Part shown: positions 51,901 through 59,417 of the stretch, in pieces | Numbering within the stretch: position 1 is the first letter of the stretch | Layout: each line of letters begins with the position of its first letter | Source: CAYSCZ01 sp051155775 | GTDB taxonomy: Bacteria > Bacteroidota > Bacteroidia > Cytophagales > Cyclobacteriaceae | DNA: 64,000 bases | Direction: 5' to 3' | NCBI GenBank assembly: GCA_051155775.1 | Contig: DAXETV010000016.1 | Location: 149,281 to 213,280, forward strand | The notes under the pieces: generated by a model | What the model was told of the DNA's origin: nothing | Seen by the model: only the letters and a program-made list of their open reading frames with translations | Database searches by the model: none | Position numbers and translations under genes: made by a program

Positions 51901-53118
51901 TCCTGGTCATTAGCAGATAATGGTCTGCCTAATGTTGCAGTATGGGAAATCAAACAGGTTGGTAAAGAGCTGGTATTGGCCACCCATGGCAGGGGTATCT
52001 GGTCTGTTAATCTTGATGAGCTATCTGAACAACTCATTGCTCCAGTTGTAAACACAACAGGAATTTCTCCTACCGGGGATCTATTGATCAAAGCTGATTT
52101 TGGTAATGCGTTTGACTCCACCAATATTATAGTAGATGGTCAGTTTTTTGGTCAGTTAGGACCAACACCAAGCGGTGAATTAGTCATTACCCTCTCGCAA
52201 CCAAACCTTGACGGTACTGCTACTCTTGAAATTCAATCTTTCAAAGATGGAAGGTCTATCATCACCAGTGAAATTGATATAGAACCATTTATTCCAAACG
52301 GAATAACGGATACTTTTGAATCTGATTTAGAATCCAATGGTGCGGCTAACTTTTCCGGAACCGACTACACGGTATTTCTGGAAGATGGTTTAACCAGTGT
52401 TGCCATTCATTCAGAACATCCATACAGTGACCAAAAAGACCATGTTTATACGTTAAAAACCCCTATTGTAATTGATCAGGATAATCCAATTCTTAGTTAT
52501 CAGGATATAGCATTGGTGGAACCCGGTGAACCCGGGACTGTATTTGGTGATTTTGAATTTTGGGATTATGTAATTGTTGAAGGCACCACAGATGGATTAA
52601 CCTGGCAGCCAATACTGGATGGTTATGATGCCAGAGCAGATGACAATTGGTTATTCTTCTACAATAACCCAAGGGACGTAGTAGAAGACCTGTTTGTGTC
52701 TCATAGAATTGATCTTACTGAAACATTCAATGATGGTGATACTGTTTTGTTTAGATTCAGGTTATTTGCTGATCAGGCTACCAATGGTTATGGATGGGTG
52801 ATAAAAGATATAAACATACAAAGCACCAACGTTGTCACATCAGTTGATGATCAGTTAAAAGCTGGTCAATTAAGTATATTTCCCAATCCAGTTGAAAATA
52901 GGTCGATCAATGGGTCTTTCACTACTTCAGAAAACGAATTAACGGTATTTAAACTATTTGATGGTTCAGGTAGGTTATATCAAACTTATCAGAGGGATTT
53001 TAAGTCGGGAACAAATTTATTTCGGCTTGATATAGGTAAAGACCTAAAACCAGGTTTTTACATCTTATCGGTGAAAAGTGATAACATGCATGAATCAAAA
53101 AGGCTGATAATAGAATAA
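48997..53118 (+). CDS. Giant T9SS-secreted Asp-box (sortilin/BNR-type) beta-propeller protein
   Basis: A 1373-residue protein with an N-terminal hydrophobic signal (LLFFIASVAFATAILL). From about residue 105 it has repeated Asp-box motifs (TIDRGQTW, SFDAGETW, SEDGGETW, SKDAGLTW, TTDLGQSW, SLDNGNSW), the signature of sortilin/VPS10- and GH74-like propellers. The propeller is interrupted at about 400-630 by a beta-rich insert (VWDISSDPPRQLMASFRDQ). Residues about 1020-1290 form later beta domains, and about 1290-1373 a T9SS type A sorting tail (SIFPNPVENR, GFYILSVKSDN). No catalytic residues of GH74 are evident, so binding rather than hydrolysis is likelier. It ends the cluster, with a terminator 18 bases later. 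Confidence 0.9.
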   Translation: MKKVLLLFFIASVAFATAILLNRDDKYTTGDQIDRHLKSKKNLSDLDILKDKKASILGHPSQFAMLHSEIRNKPDSKYPPGYRIKALEKAKSDQKRYRKQQQLLDWKERGPGNVGGRTRGLLILPQDPTESTWLAGSVGGGIWKTIDRGQTWENKTNDFPSLSTTTLALSESNPEIIYAGTGESFVSINGVAGSGMYKSFDAGETWNQLPSTLTEDFNAINRIIVSPDDPDLVLVATERTKPFLNFDATSFIFRSEDGGETWTEVLNLTSAIGQIVADPTDFNIQYAAVNNEGVYKSKDAGLTWNKSSEGLLAGGRVEISVSPVDPDVIWASSQGGSPFGDGFPGLFVTLNGGENWTFIANSEDGVIEILPDGTEVVNFDFLLQPSYDNTVLAHPFDVNSVYVGGVDIFKFTLSDDSEIIENSFLGLENNTDFVGLVNFGSQTSQGVLFNESLADSLKVSVEIRFGTGISQKAHRFTVGGEGAGVPDDDYVYKDYVDVPFQVWDISSDPPRQLMASFRDQQEDGVFNLIEQNTSGDGSTHSREYLFVNVVDYDSTAPDPDIAINGGHTFNQNIFIWPFLNPGQQWNPEDLPESSLITTVGDFLALFRNTEVVADGRARFTSFTGDQQLNGNDVVHVDHHNLQAFDISQDEATFRIVSANDGGVYYSGKNTDPGLSPGDWTDADNTYNTSQFYGADRNPNSPQFIGGMQDNDSRISEDGEEATATTEYTVFRGGDGFEAFWHSTDEDKLIGGSQFNGLVRRINGQFQLAVNGLPGFDGSSPTRQELYPFVTRIGASKSRPDVLFCLSVNGVYRSEDFAGRWELSTMDDNWVMSGTIGEVEVSRANPDIVWAGSFLDESTTFQVSVDNGRNFNNVNPYTMNMGLSSGMDTHPIDDSTAYILFSFSGEPKILRTTDLGQSWEDISGFENTDSSDRGFPDVAVYDLFVFPNNTDRIWACTDIGLVESLDNGNSWSLADNGLPNVAVWEIKQVGKELVLATHGRGIWSVNLDELSEQLIAPVVNTTGISPTGDLLIKADFGNAFDSTNIIVDGQFFGQLGPTPSGELVITLSQPNLDGTATLEIQSFKDGRSIITSEIDIEPFIPNGITDTFESDLESNGAANFSGTDYTVFLEDGLTSVAIHSEHPYSDQKDHVYTLKTPIVIDQDNPILSYQDIALVEPGEPGTVFGDFEFWDYVIVEGTTDGLTWQPILDGYDARADDNWLFFYNNPRDVVEDLFVSHRIDLTETFNDGDTVLFRFRLFADQATNGYGWVIKDINIQSTNVVTSVDDQLKAGQLSIFPNPVENRSINGSFTTSENELTVFKLFDGSGRLYQTYQRDFKSGTNLFRLDIGKDLKPGFYILSVKSDNMHESKRLIIE

Positions 53119-53135
53119 TTATTAATTCAAGAATA

Positions 53136-53168
53136 AAATAGATTGGTTTTAGGAGCCAATCTATTTTT
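53136..53168. terminator. Bidirectional intrinsic terminator between the propeller gene and hldD
   Basis: A perfect 11-bp stem AAATAGATTGG/CCAATCTATTT with a nine-base loop. T residues follow on plus. It lies between two converging genes; its right edge touches the stop codon of the epimerase gene. Confidence 0.8.
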
Positions 53169-54133
53169 CATAAATATTTTTCCCGGATTAAATAATTTCT
53201 TATATAATCATTGATACCCGCTTCAAGCGTTTGAAAAGGAATTTTATAACCAATGTTTTTTAACTTGTTTATATTGGCTTCTGTGAAATATTGGTATTTA
53301 TCACGGATATCTTCAGGTGTATCAATGAAGCTAATTTTTGATTCCTTGTTCAACGCATTAAATACACCACAAGTAAGATCAAGAAATGTCCTGGCCTGGC
53401 CACTTCCAAGATTATAAATCCCTGAATCTCTTCGATGATGCATCAACCAGTAGCATACCTCTACTACATCTTTAACATATACAAAGTCCCTTTTTTGTTC
53501 CCCATCTCTGAAATCAGGGTTGTGAGAATGGAATAACTTCATGCCTCCGGTTTTTTGGATTTGATTATAGGCATGAAAAATGACAGAAGCCATTCTTCCT
53601 TTGTGATATTCATTTGGTCCATATACATTAAAAAATTTTAATCCGGCCCAATACATAGGTTTCTTTTCCTGTTTGATTGCCCATAAGTCAAAATTATTCT
53701 TGGTTTCACCGTAAGGGTTTAAAGGTTTTAGTCTTGCAATTACACTTTCATCATCGTCATATCCATTTTCACCCAGCCCGTAAGTAGCTGCGGAAGAAGC
53801 ATAAACAAGCGGTATTTGATAATTGACACAAGCTTGCCAGACTTTTTTCGAATAGTTTGTATTTAAATGGTTCAAAAGGTCATAGTCAAATTCTGCCGTG
53901 TTGGTTCGTGCGCCCAGATGGAATATAAATTCAACTTCTTCATACTCATGGTCCAGCCACTGAAAGAATTCCTCTCGATCTACCCGTTGAATAATCTTTT
54001 TCCCTTGCAGGTTTTTATTTTTTATTTCGTTTTCGAAGTTGTCAACGGCTATTATTGCATTGAAATTATGCGCATTAAGTTTTGAAATTAGACAACTTCC
54101 AATAAATCCAGCCGCTCCGGTTACGATAATCAT
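53168..54133 (-). CDS. rfaD: ADP-L-glycero-D-manno-heptose 6-epimerase
   Basis: A 321-residue extended SDR (also named HldD/WaaD). Motifs: NAD(P) loop TGAAGFIGS, FHLGARTNT, catalytic Ser/Tyr/Lys in SSAATYG and NPYGETKNNFD, FNVYGPNEYHKGRMASV and DFVYVKDVV. It converts ADP-D-glycero-D-manno-heptose to the L-glycero form for lipopolysaccharide inner core. The FNVYGPNEYHKGRMAS segment is characteristic of HldD. Other heptose genes are not in the window. Length is typical. Confidence 0.93.
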   Translation of the reverse strand: MIIVTGAAGFIGSCLISKLNAHNFNAIIAVDNFENEIKNKNLQGKKIIQRVDREEFFQWLDHEYEEVEFIFHLGARTNTAEFDYDLLNHLNTNYSKKVWQACVNYQIPLVYASSAATYGLGENGYDDDESVIARLKPLNPYGETKNNFDLWAIKQEKKPMYWAGLKFFNVYGPNEYHKGRMASVIFHAYNQIQKTGGMKLFHSHNPDFRDGEQKRDFVYVKDVVEVCYWLMHHRRDSGIYNLGSGQARTFLDLTCGVFNALNKESKISFIDTPEDIRDKYQYFTEANINKLKNIGYKIPFQTLEAGINDYIRNYLIREKYL

Positions 54134-54339
54134 ATTGAATTTTTGCTAAATATATGAAATGATAGATAATTGATTAATAACGCATTTTATTTAAGAGTGT
54201 ATCGGACACATTCATACGCGATAATTGAGACATAATTAATTTCCAAGCTTTTGCCAACCACAAGCAAATAGTCAATATTTTGAGATAAGATTGTTGACGT
54301 GTTTTAGGTTTTTCTTTTTAGTCCCGAATCAATTCAATC

Positions 54340-54347
54340 TATATTTG
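54340..54347 (+). promoter_or_regulatory. Candidate -7 element of the queD-lpxB operon
   Basis: TATATTTG fits TAnnTTTG and ends 17 bases before the queD ATG, implying a leader of about 10 bases. The -33 position carries TTT or TTA rather than TTG. Confidence 0.5.
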
Positions 54348-54364
54348 TACGATTTTGATAAATT

Positions 54365-54781
54365 ATGGTCTATATAAATAGAGTAGAGCACTTCAATGCT
54401 GCACATAAATTATATAACCCGGTGTGGTCTAAAGAAAAAAATGAGGAGGTATACGGGCCATGCGCTAATGAAAACTGGCATGGCCATAATTTCGAATTGA
54501 TAGTCACCGTCAAAGGAGAACCCGATCCTGATACGGGCTTTGTTATTAATTTAAAAACATTAAGTGAAATTATTAAAGAAAATATCATCGACATACTGGA
54601 TCATAAAAACCTTAACCTGGACGTACCATTTATGGATGGTAAATTTACGAGTTGCGAAAACCTGATTATTGAAATTTGGAAAATATTGTCTCCGCTCATT
54701 AAAGAAGTAGCACCAAACGCTGACCTACATGCATTAAAGCTGGTGGAGACACCCCGTAATTTTGTAGAGTACTATGGTTAA
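54365..54781 (+). CDS. queD: 6-carboxytetrahydropterin synthase
   Basis: A 138-residue QueD/PTPS-family protein. It makes 6-carboxy-5,6,7,8-tetrahydropterin from dihydroneopterin triphosphate in queuosine synthesis. Zinc ligands are H14 (HFNAAHKL), H39 and H41 (ENWHGHNFEL), and the catalytic Cys is C33 (YGPCAN). Another active-site part is DLHALKLVETPRN. It is 27 bases before lpxB. The next enzyme of the route, QueE, is at 32298-32894. Its length and active-site Cys fit QueD rather than PTPS-III. Confidence 0.93.
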   Translation: MVYINRVEHFNAAHKLYNPVWSKEKNEEVYGPCANENWHGHNFELIVTVKGEPDPDTGFVINLKTLSEIIKENIIDILDHKNLNLDVPFMDGKFTSCENLIIEIWKILSPLIKEVAPNADLHALKLVETPRNFVEYYG

Positions 54782-54808
54782 TATTTTTATTCATCTTAAA
54801 AAAAGGCC

Positions 54809-55921
54809 TTGAAATATTTTTTTATAGCGGGAGAACGTTCCGGTGACCTTCACGGTTCAAACTTGATTAAGGCTATAAAGAAATATGATCAAGATGCTGA
54901 GGTGGTATGCTGGGGCGGTGATATGATGGCCAAAGCAGGGGGTCAGATAAAAGTGCATTATAGAGTATTGGCTTTTATGGGCATACTTGAGGTTATTAAG
55001 CATCTTGCTAAGATCAAAAAGTACATTAAACGATGTAAGCAAGATATCATTGATTACAATCCTGATGCACTGGTTTTAATTGATTATGCAGGTTTCAATC
55101 TACGAATAGCAAAGTTTGCTACTGATAATGATATTCCAGTTCATTATTATATTAGTCCAAAAATTTGGGCATGGAACCAAAATCGTGCTTTCAAGATCAA
55201 AAAGTATGTCGATCAGATGTATTGCATCATGCCCTTCGAGAAAGATTTTTACAGAAAGTACGATATAAATGTCCACTATGTAGGAAACCCCCTATTGGAT
55301 GCTATCGAATCATACCCGTATGATCAAACATTTATCAATCAATATCAGCAGGACAATCGAAAGAAAATAGCTATTCTGCCGGGTAGTAGAAAACAAGAGG
55401 TCACAGCGATTGCGAAAGAGGTCAATTTTATAATAGATAAATATAAAGATAGTATTATACTCATTGCCGGTGTTGATAATTTATCAGAGGAAGTATATAA
55501 TCATTATCATTTAGATCGAGATAATGTTAAGCTATTATTTGATAAAACATATGATATTCTTTCTATATCAAATGTGGCCTTAGTTACTTCCGGAACGGCA
55601 ACCCTGGAAACAGCTTTGATAGGCACACCTCAGTTGGTCTGCTATAAAACAAGTTGGGTTACTTATTTTATGGCTAAAATGGTTGTTAAAGTATCCTGGA
55701 TATCGTTGGTAAATTTGATTCTGGACCGGGAAGTAATTCAGGAATTAATTCAATCGGATTTTAATAAAGACAATATAGAACATTCTTTAAATAGGTTGTT
55801 GACCGATGAATCCTACGTTGTTAAAATTAAAACTGATTATGAGGAATTAAAAGGAAAAATCGGACAACAAAAACCCTCAGAAGCAACAGCAAGACTGATT
55901 CTTGATTGCTTGAAGAATTAA
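54809..55921 (+). CDS. lpxB: Lipid-A-disaccharide synthase
   Basis: A 370-residue GT19 glycosyltransferase, which joins UDP-2,3-diacylglucosamine and lipid X to form lipid A disaccharide. Motifs: AGERSGDLHGSNL at the N-terminus, PKIWAWNQNRAFKIKKYVD, YVGNPLLDAI, ILPGSRKQEV and VTSGTATLETALIGTPQLVCYK. The start is TTG, since KYFFIAGERSGD is the known family start and no ATG is near. It marks an outer membrane with lipid A. Its stop overlaps the stop of clpX by four bases on the opposite strand. Confidence 0.95.
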   Translation: MKYFFIAGERSGDLHGSNLIKAIKKYDQDAEVVCWGGDMMAKAGGQIKVHYRVLAFMGILEVIKHLAKIKKYIKRCKQDIIDYNPDALVLIDYAGFNLRIAKFATDNDIPVHYYISPKIWAWNQNRAFKIKKYVDQMYCIMPFEKDFYRKYDINVHYVGNPLLDAIESYPYDQTFINQYQQDNRKKIAILPGSRKQEVTAIAKEVNFIIDKYKDSIILIAGVDNLSEEVYNHYHLDRDNVKLLFDKTYDILSISNVALVTSGTATLETALIGTPQLVCYKTSWVTYFMAKMVVKVSWISLVNLILDREVIQELIQSDFNKDNIEHSLNRLLTDESYVVKIKTDYEELKGKIGQQKPSEATARLILDCLKN

Positions 55922-57153
55922 GCGACTTTCAGTTTGCTGAATTTAGATTTCTCCAGCTTTTCTTTGGCGTAATCCTTTGTTATTTCAAGCGTTTTAATGT
56001 CAGGATTTGAAGGTAATTCAAACATCGCATCGTTCACGATAGCCTCACATATCGATCTTAAACCTCTGGCTCCCAGGTTATAATCAATAGCTTTTTCAAC
56101 AATGTAGTCTAATGATTCATCTGTAAATTCAATTTCAACATCTTCCATTTTGAAAAGCTTTTTATATTGCTTAGTCAGTGCATTCTTTGGTTTGGTAAGG
56201 ATCATTTTCAAGGTTTCCTTGGCAAGAGGATCCAGATGAGTGATCACTGGCATCCTTCCGATAAGTTCCGGGATAAGACCAAAAGATTTTAAATCCTGCG
56301 CTGTAATATATTTTAATAGATTGTCTTTATCTATGGCGAAATCTTTCCCGGTCTCATTTTTTGATGAAAACCCTAAAGGCGTGGTATTCAATCTGGATCC
56401 AATGACCCGGTCGATTCCATCAAAAGCCCCTCCACAAATAAACAAGATATTTTCTGTATTAACTGATATCATCTTTTGATCAGGATGTTTCCGGCCTCCC
56501 TGGGGTGGAACATTGACCGAAGTGCCCTCCAGTAATTTAAGCAATGCTTGTTGAACGCCTTCACCACTTACATCTCTTGTGATGGATGGATTATCTGATT
56601 TTCTGGCAATTTTATCAATTTCATCAATATAAACAATGCCTCGTTCAGCCGCTTCAACTTCATAGTTTGCTGCTTGTAGCAGTCGGGTAAGAATGCTTTC
56701 CACGTCCTCACCGACGTATCCAGCTTCTGTTAGTACCGTGGCATCGGCTATGCAGAAAGGGACCTGTAAAATTTTAGCAAGTATTCTGGCCAAATAGGTC
56801 TTTCCAGTGCCTGTCTGGCCTACCATTATAATGTTGGATTTTTCTATGATGATATCATCCAGCTCATCCTTCGGCTGCATTAATCTCTTGTAATGGTTAT
56901 AAACAGCCACAGCGATAACTTTTTTAGCTTCATCCTGTCCAATAACGAACTGATCGAGATGTTTTTTCATCTCTTCAGGTTTAATAAGTTTAAAGCTGGG
57001 TGAGGATGTACTGTTTTTCGTTTTTAACTCTTCATTAAGAATTTGCTGTGCCTGTACTATACATTTATCACATATATGGGCATGAATACCCGATATCATC
57101 AGGTCAACATCTTTTTTATTCCTTCCACAAAAAGAGCATGTAACTTGTGCCAT
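55918..57153 (-). CDS. clpX: ATP-dependent Clp protease ATP-binding subunit ClpX
   Basis: A 411-residue AAA+ unfoldase. The N-terminal zinc-binding domain has C6, C9, C28 and C31 (CSFCG and CDKC). The AAA+ module has Walker A GQTGTGKTYLA, Walker B IVYIDEIDKI, and pore motif GYVGED, with sensor 2 in GARGLRSI. The ClpP-docking loop is the IGF-equivalent region in the C-terminal half (LGF or similar; FSSKNETGK lies nearby). It recognises and unfolds substrates for ClpP. It follows clpP by five bases, in the order tig, clpP, clpX. Confidence 0.97.
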   Translation of the reverse strand: MAQVTCSFCGRNKKDVDLMISGIHAHICDKCIVQAQQILNEELKTKNSTSSPSFKLIKPEEMKKHLDQFVIGQDEAKKVIAVAVYNHYKRLMQPKDELDDIIIEKSNIIMVGQTGTGKTYLARILAKILQVPFCIADATVLTEAGYVGEDVESILTRLLQAANYEVEAAERGIVYIDEIDKIARKSDNPSITRDVSGEGVQQALLKLLEGTSVNVPPQGGRKHPDQKMISVNTENILFICGGAFDGIDRVIGSRLNTTPLGFSSKNETGKDFAIDKDNLLKYITAQDLKSFGLIPELIGRMPVITHLDPLAKETLKMILTKPKNALTKQYKKLFKMEDVEIEFTDESLDYIVEKAIDYNLGARGLRSICEAIVNDAMFELPSNPDIKTLEITKDYAKEKLEKSKFSKLKVA

Positions 57154-57158
57154 ATATA

Positions 57159-57827
57159 TTATTTCTTTTCTAGCACTTCATCAATTAGTCCATATTCCAG
57201 GGCTTCTTTAGGCCTCATCCAGAAATCACGATCGGCATCTATTTCTATTTGGTCAACAGATTTGCCTGAATGCTCGGATAAGATAGAATATAAATCTTGT
57301 TTTACAGATAAAGTTTGTTTTAATGAGATTTCCATATCAGAAGCTTGTCCTTGCATGCCACTCATTGGTTGGTGAATCATAATCCGGGCATGGGGTAGGG
57401 CAGACCGTTTTTTTGAGGCACCTCCGGCTAGTAATATTGCTCCCATCGAAGCAGCCAGACCCGTACAAATTGTAGTCACTTCCGGGGAGACGTATTGCAT
57501 GGTATCATAAATACCTAAACCAGCATATACTGAACCTCCGGGACTATTAATATACAACATGATATCTTTCTTAGCATCAACCGACTGGAGGAAAAGTAAT
57601 TGCGCAGTTATGATATTGGCAATATTATCATCTACAGGAAGACCTAAAAAGATAATTCTGTCCATAATCAATCGGGAAAACACATCAATCTCCCTAAAAT
57701 TTGTAGGCCTCTCTTCAATGACCGCTCGCGTCATATTTTCAATATTATCCACATAACGATCAATATTGGTGCCTGGGATATTTTTATCTTTTATTGCGTA
57801 GTTTTTGAAGTCTTTTTTAAATGTCAT
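57159..57827 (-). CDS. clpP: ATP-dependent Clp protease proteolytic subunit
   Basis: A 222-residue serine protease; catalytic triad Ser128 (GLAASMGAIL), His152 (RIMIHQPMSG) and Asp201 (DADRDFWM). It forms the tetradecameric chamber with ClpX. The N-terminal about 25 residues include a likely propeptide. It lies between tig and clpX with gaps of 34 and 5 bases, the usual conserved operon order. Confidence 0.97.
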   Translation of the reverse strand: MTFKKDFKNYAIKDKNIPGTNIDRYVDNIENMTRAVIEERPTNFREIDVFSRLIMDRIIFLGLPVDDNIANIITAQLLFLQSVDAKKDIMLYINSPGGSVYAGLGIYDTMQYVSPEVTTICTGLAASMGAILLAGGASKKRSALPHARIMIHQPMSGMQGQASDMEISLKQTLSVKQDLYSILSEHSGKSVDQIEIDADRDFWMRPKEALEYGLIDEVLEKK

Positions 57828-57861
57828 ATGCTATTAAGTGTGAATTGTAAGATTCTACGGA

Positions 57862-59184
57862 TTATTCCTGAATAATTTTCTTAAATTCTTCTAGTGTTAC
57901 CTCTTTTTCTTCCGTTTTTATCTTCTCTTTTACCAAATCTAATACTTTTCTAACTTGTATCTCTTCACGGACTTTCAAATAATTCTTCCCATCTTCCTGT
58001 TGCAGATAGTTATTTACAAATTGATCTATGTTTTCTTCAAGGCCTTGACTCATACCGTAAGATGCAAATTGCTGTCTAAACATTGTTTTGGTTCTTTCCT
58101 TAACTTCCTCCGGGCTTGTTTCAATATTATTTTCTTTTGAGATTTTACTGGTTATTAAATTCCATTTGAGACTTTTTTTATAGTTTTCAAGAGACTCATC
58201 TTCTCCCTGATCATTCATCTCATCTTTTTCATTCTTTTTTAACCATGATTTCATGAATTGCTCCGGGAGATCTACCGAGGTTTCTTCAACCAGTTTAGTC
58301 ATGATTTGGTTATTTAAATAATTGTCAGTTTCATTATCATAATTAATCTTTAGGGATTCTTTCAGCTTATCTGTGAATTCGTCGTGATTTTTTACTTCAT
58401 CCTTGCCGAATATTTTATCATAGAACTCCTGATTTATTTCAGCAGGCAAGTACGTTTTGATCGAGTTGATTTTGAGGTCGTAAGTGTCTTTTAAATCAGA
58501 GATAGTCTCAAATTGTGTTACTTGTTTTATTCGCTCCTCATCATTTTTGAACAGTTCGTTGAAATTTATTTTCATCGAATCCCCAATTTTTTTGTTCAGG
58601 AAACTATCAATAGATTGATTTTCGATAATTTCTTTCAGGTTCAGTATGATATTTTCTTTTACAATTTCGTTATTCCAAACCAGGCTACCTTCTACGATAT
58701 CATTGCCTTTTATAGTTTCAGCTTCTATATAGTCTCCATTTTGGTTTTTGAGGTTTTCTATCGTTTCCTCTATTAGTTTATCCTCAATTTTAATTTTATA
58801 ATCATTTAAAGACCATTCAGAAAAAGTTAATTCGAAATGCGGTGCGAAACCAATATGGTACTCAAGTTCAAATTCCTCTTCATTATCAAGGTCATTGATT
58901 TCGGTTGTTGGCACAGGTTCACCAATGATTTGAATATCATTATCTTTTATATAATCAGATATTTTGTTCGATACTAATGAATTGATCTCTTCGGCGATGA
59001 TAGACTTTCCAAACATTTGTTTTATTACCTGTGGCGGAACTTTACCCGGCCGGAAACCCTTTAAATTGGCTTTTTTTCGATATTCTTTGATTTTTTGATC
59101 AACCTGTGGTTGATAATCTTCCTTCTTTATGTTAATTTTAATAAAACCTTCAGTGGGTGTGGTGGTATTGAAAGTTAACTCCAA
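57862..59184 (-). CDS. tig: Trigger factor
   Basis: A 440-residue ribosome-bound chaperone. The N-terminal ribosome-binding domain has the signature KKANLKGFRPGKVP. The central region is a FKBP-like domain that is shortened or diverged as in many Bacteroidota, and the C-terminal part is the helical arm. The start is TTG at 59184 (read as M, then ELTFNTTTPTEG); the longer frame extends into tRNA-Leu and its terminator and cannot be coding. It is the first gene of the tig-clpP-clpX operon. Confidence 0.93.
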   Translation of the reverse strand: MELTFNTTTPTEGFIKINIKKEDYQPQVDQKIKEYRKKANLKGFRPGKVPPQVIKQMFGKSIIAEEINSLVSNKISDYIKDNDIQIIGEPVPTTEINDLDNEEEFELEYHIGFAPHFELTFSEWSLNDYKIKIEDKLIEETIENLKNQNGDYIEAETIKGNDIVEGSLVWNNEIVKENIILNLKEIIENQSIDSFLNKKIGDSMKINFNELFKNDEERIKQVTQFETISDLKDTYDLKINSIKTYLPAEINQEFYDKIFGKDEVKNHDEFTDKLKESLKINYDNETDNYLNNQIMTKLVEETSVDLPEQFMKSWLKKNEKDEMNDQGEDESLENYKKSLKWNLITSKISKENNIETSPEEVKERTKTMFRQQFASYGMSQGLEENIDQFVNNYLQQEDGKNYLKVREEIQVRKVLDLVKEKIKTEEKEVTLEEFKKIIQE

Positions 59185-59205
59185 ATCTTTTTTAGTTAAT
59201 AAGTG

Positions 59206-59253
59206 TATAAAAATTAACCCTCCTAATAATCGTATATTGTTAAGAGGGTTAAT
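59206..59253 (-). terminator. Terminator between tRNA-Leu and tig
   Basis: On the minus strand ATTAACCCTC and GAGGGTTAAT form a perfect 10-bp stem with a 21-base loop, followed by TTTTATAC. It lies 8 bases past the 3' end of the tRNA and 22 bases ahead of the tig start, so it should end the tRNA transcript, with some readthrough or a separate signal needed for tig. Confidence 0.7.
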
Positions 59254-59260
59254 GTATTGT

Positions 59261-59341
59261 GCGGATGGAGGGACTCGAACCCCCATGCCTCGCGGCGCTA
59301 GATCCTAAGTCTAGTGCGTCTACCAATTTCGCCACATCCGC
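59261..59341 (-). tRNA. tRNA-Leu (UAG anticodon)
   Basis: An 81-base cloverleaf on the minus strand. The acceptor stem is GCGGATG paired with CATCCGC. The anticodon stem CTAGA/TCTAG closes the loop CTTAGGA, giving anticodon UAG, which reads CUN leucine codons. A long variable arm (CGCCGCGAGGCA) marks the class II leucine type, and GGTTCGAGTCC is the T-loop region. CCA is not encoded. It has its own promoter with both boxes. Confidence 0.96.
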
Positions 59342-59362
59342 TGATGTATTAGAAAATGAGTG

Positions 59363-59392
59363 CAAATTTAAGTAAAGATATTTATCTCTCAA
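59363..59392 (-). promoter_or_regulatory. Bacteroidota-type promoter for tRNA-Leu
   Basis: On the minus strand TTG (59392-59390) is followed after 19 bases by TAAATTTG (59370-59363) and then CACTC. Both boxes and the discriminator fit the phylum consensus. RNA would start near 59356, about 15 bases ahead of the mature tRNA. Confidence 0.7.
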
Positions 59393-59417
59393 TAAAAAAT
59401 ATAAATTTTAAGTTGCC

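Noticed and set aside
59185..59286. Extension of the trigger factor frame by 34 codons upstream of the TTG
   Set aside because: The extension runs through the terminator and into tRNA-Leu; trigger factors begin at the ELTFNTT segment.
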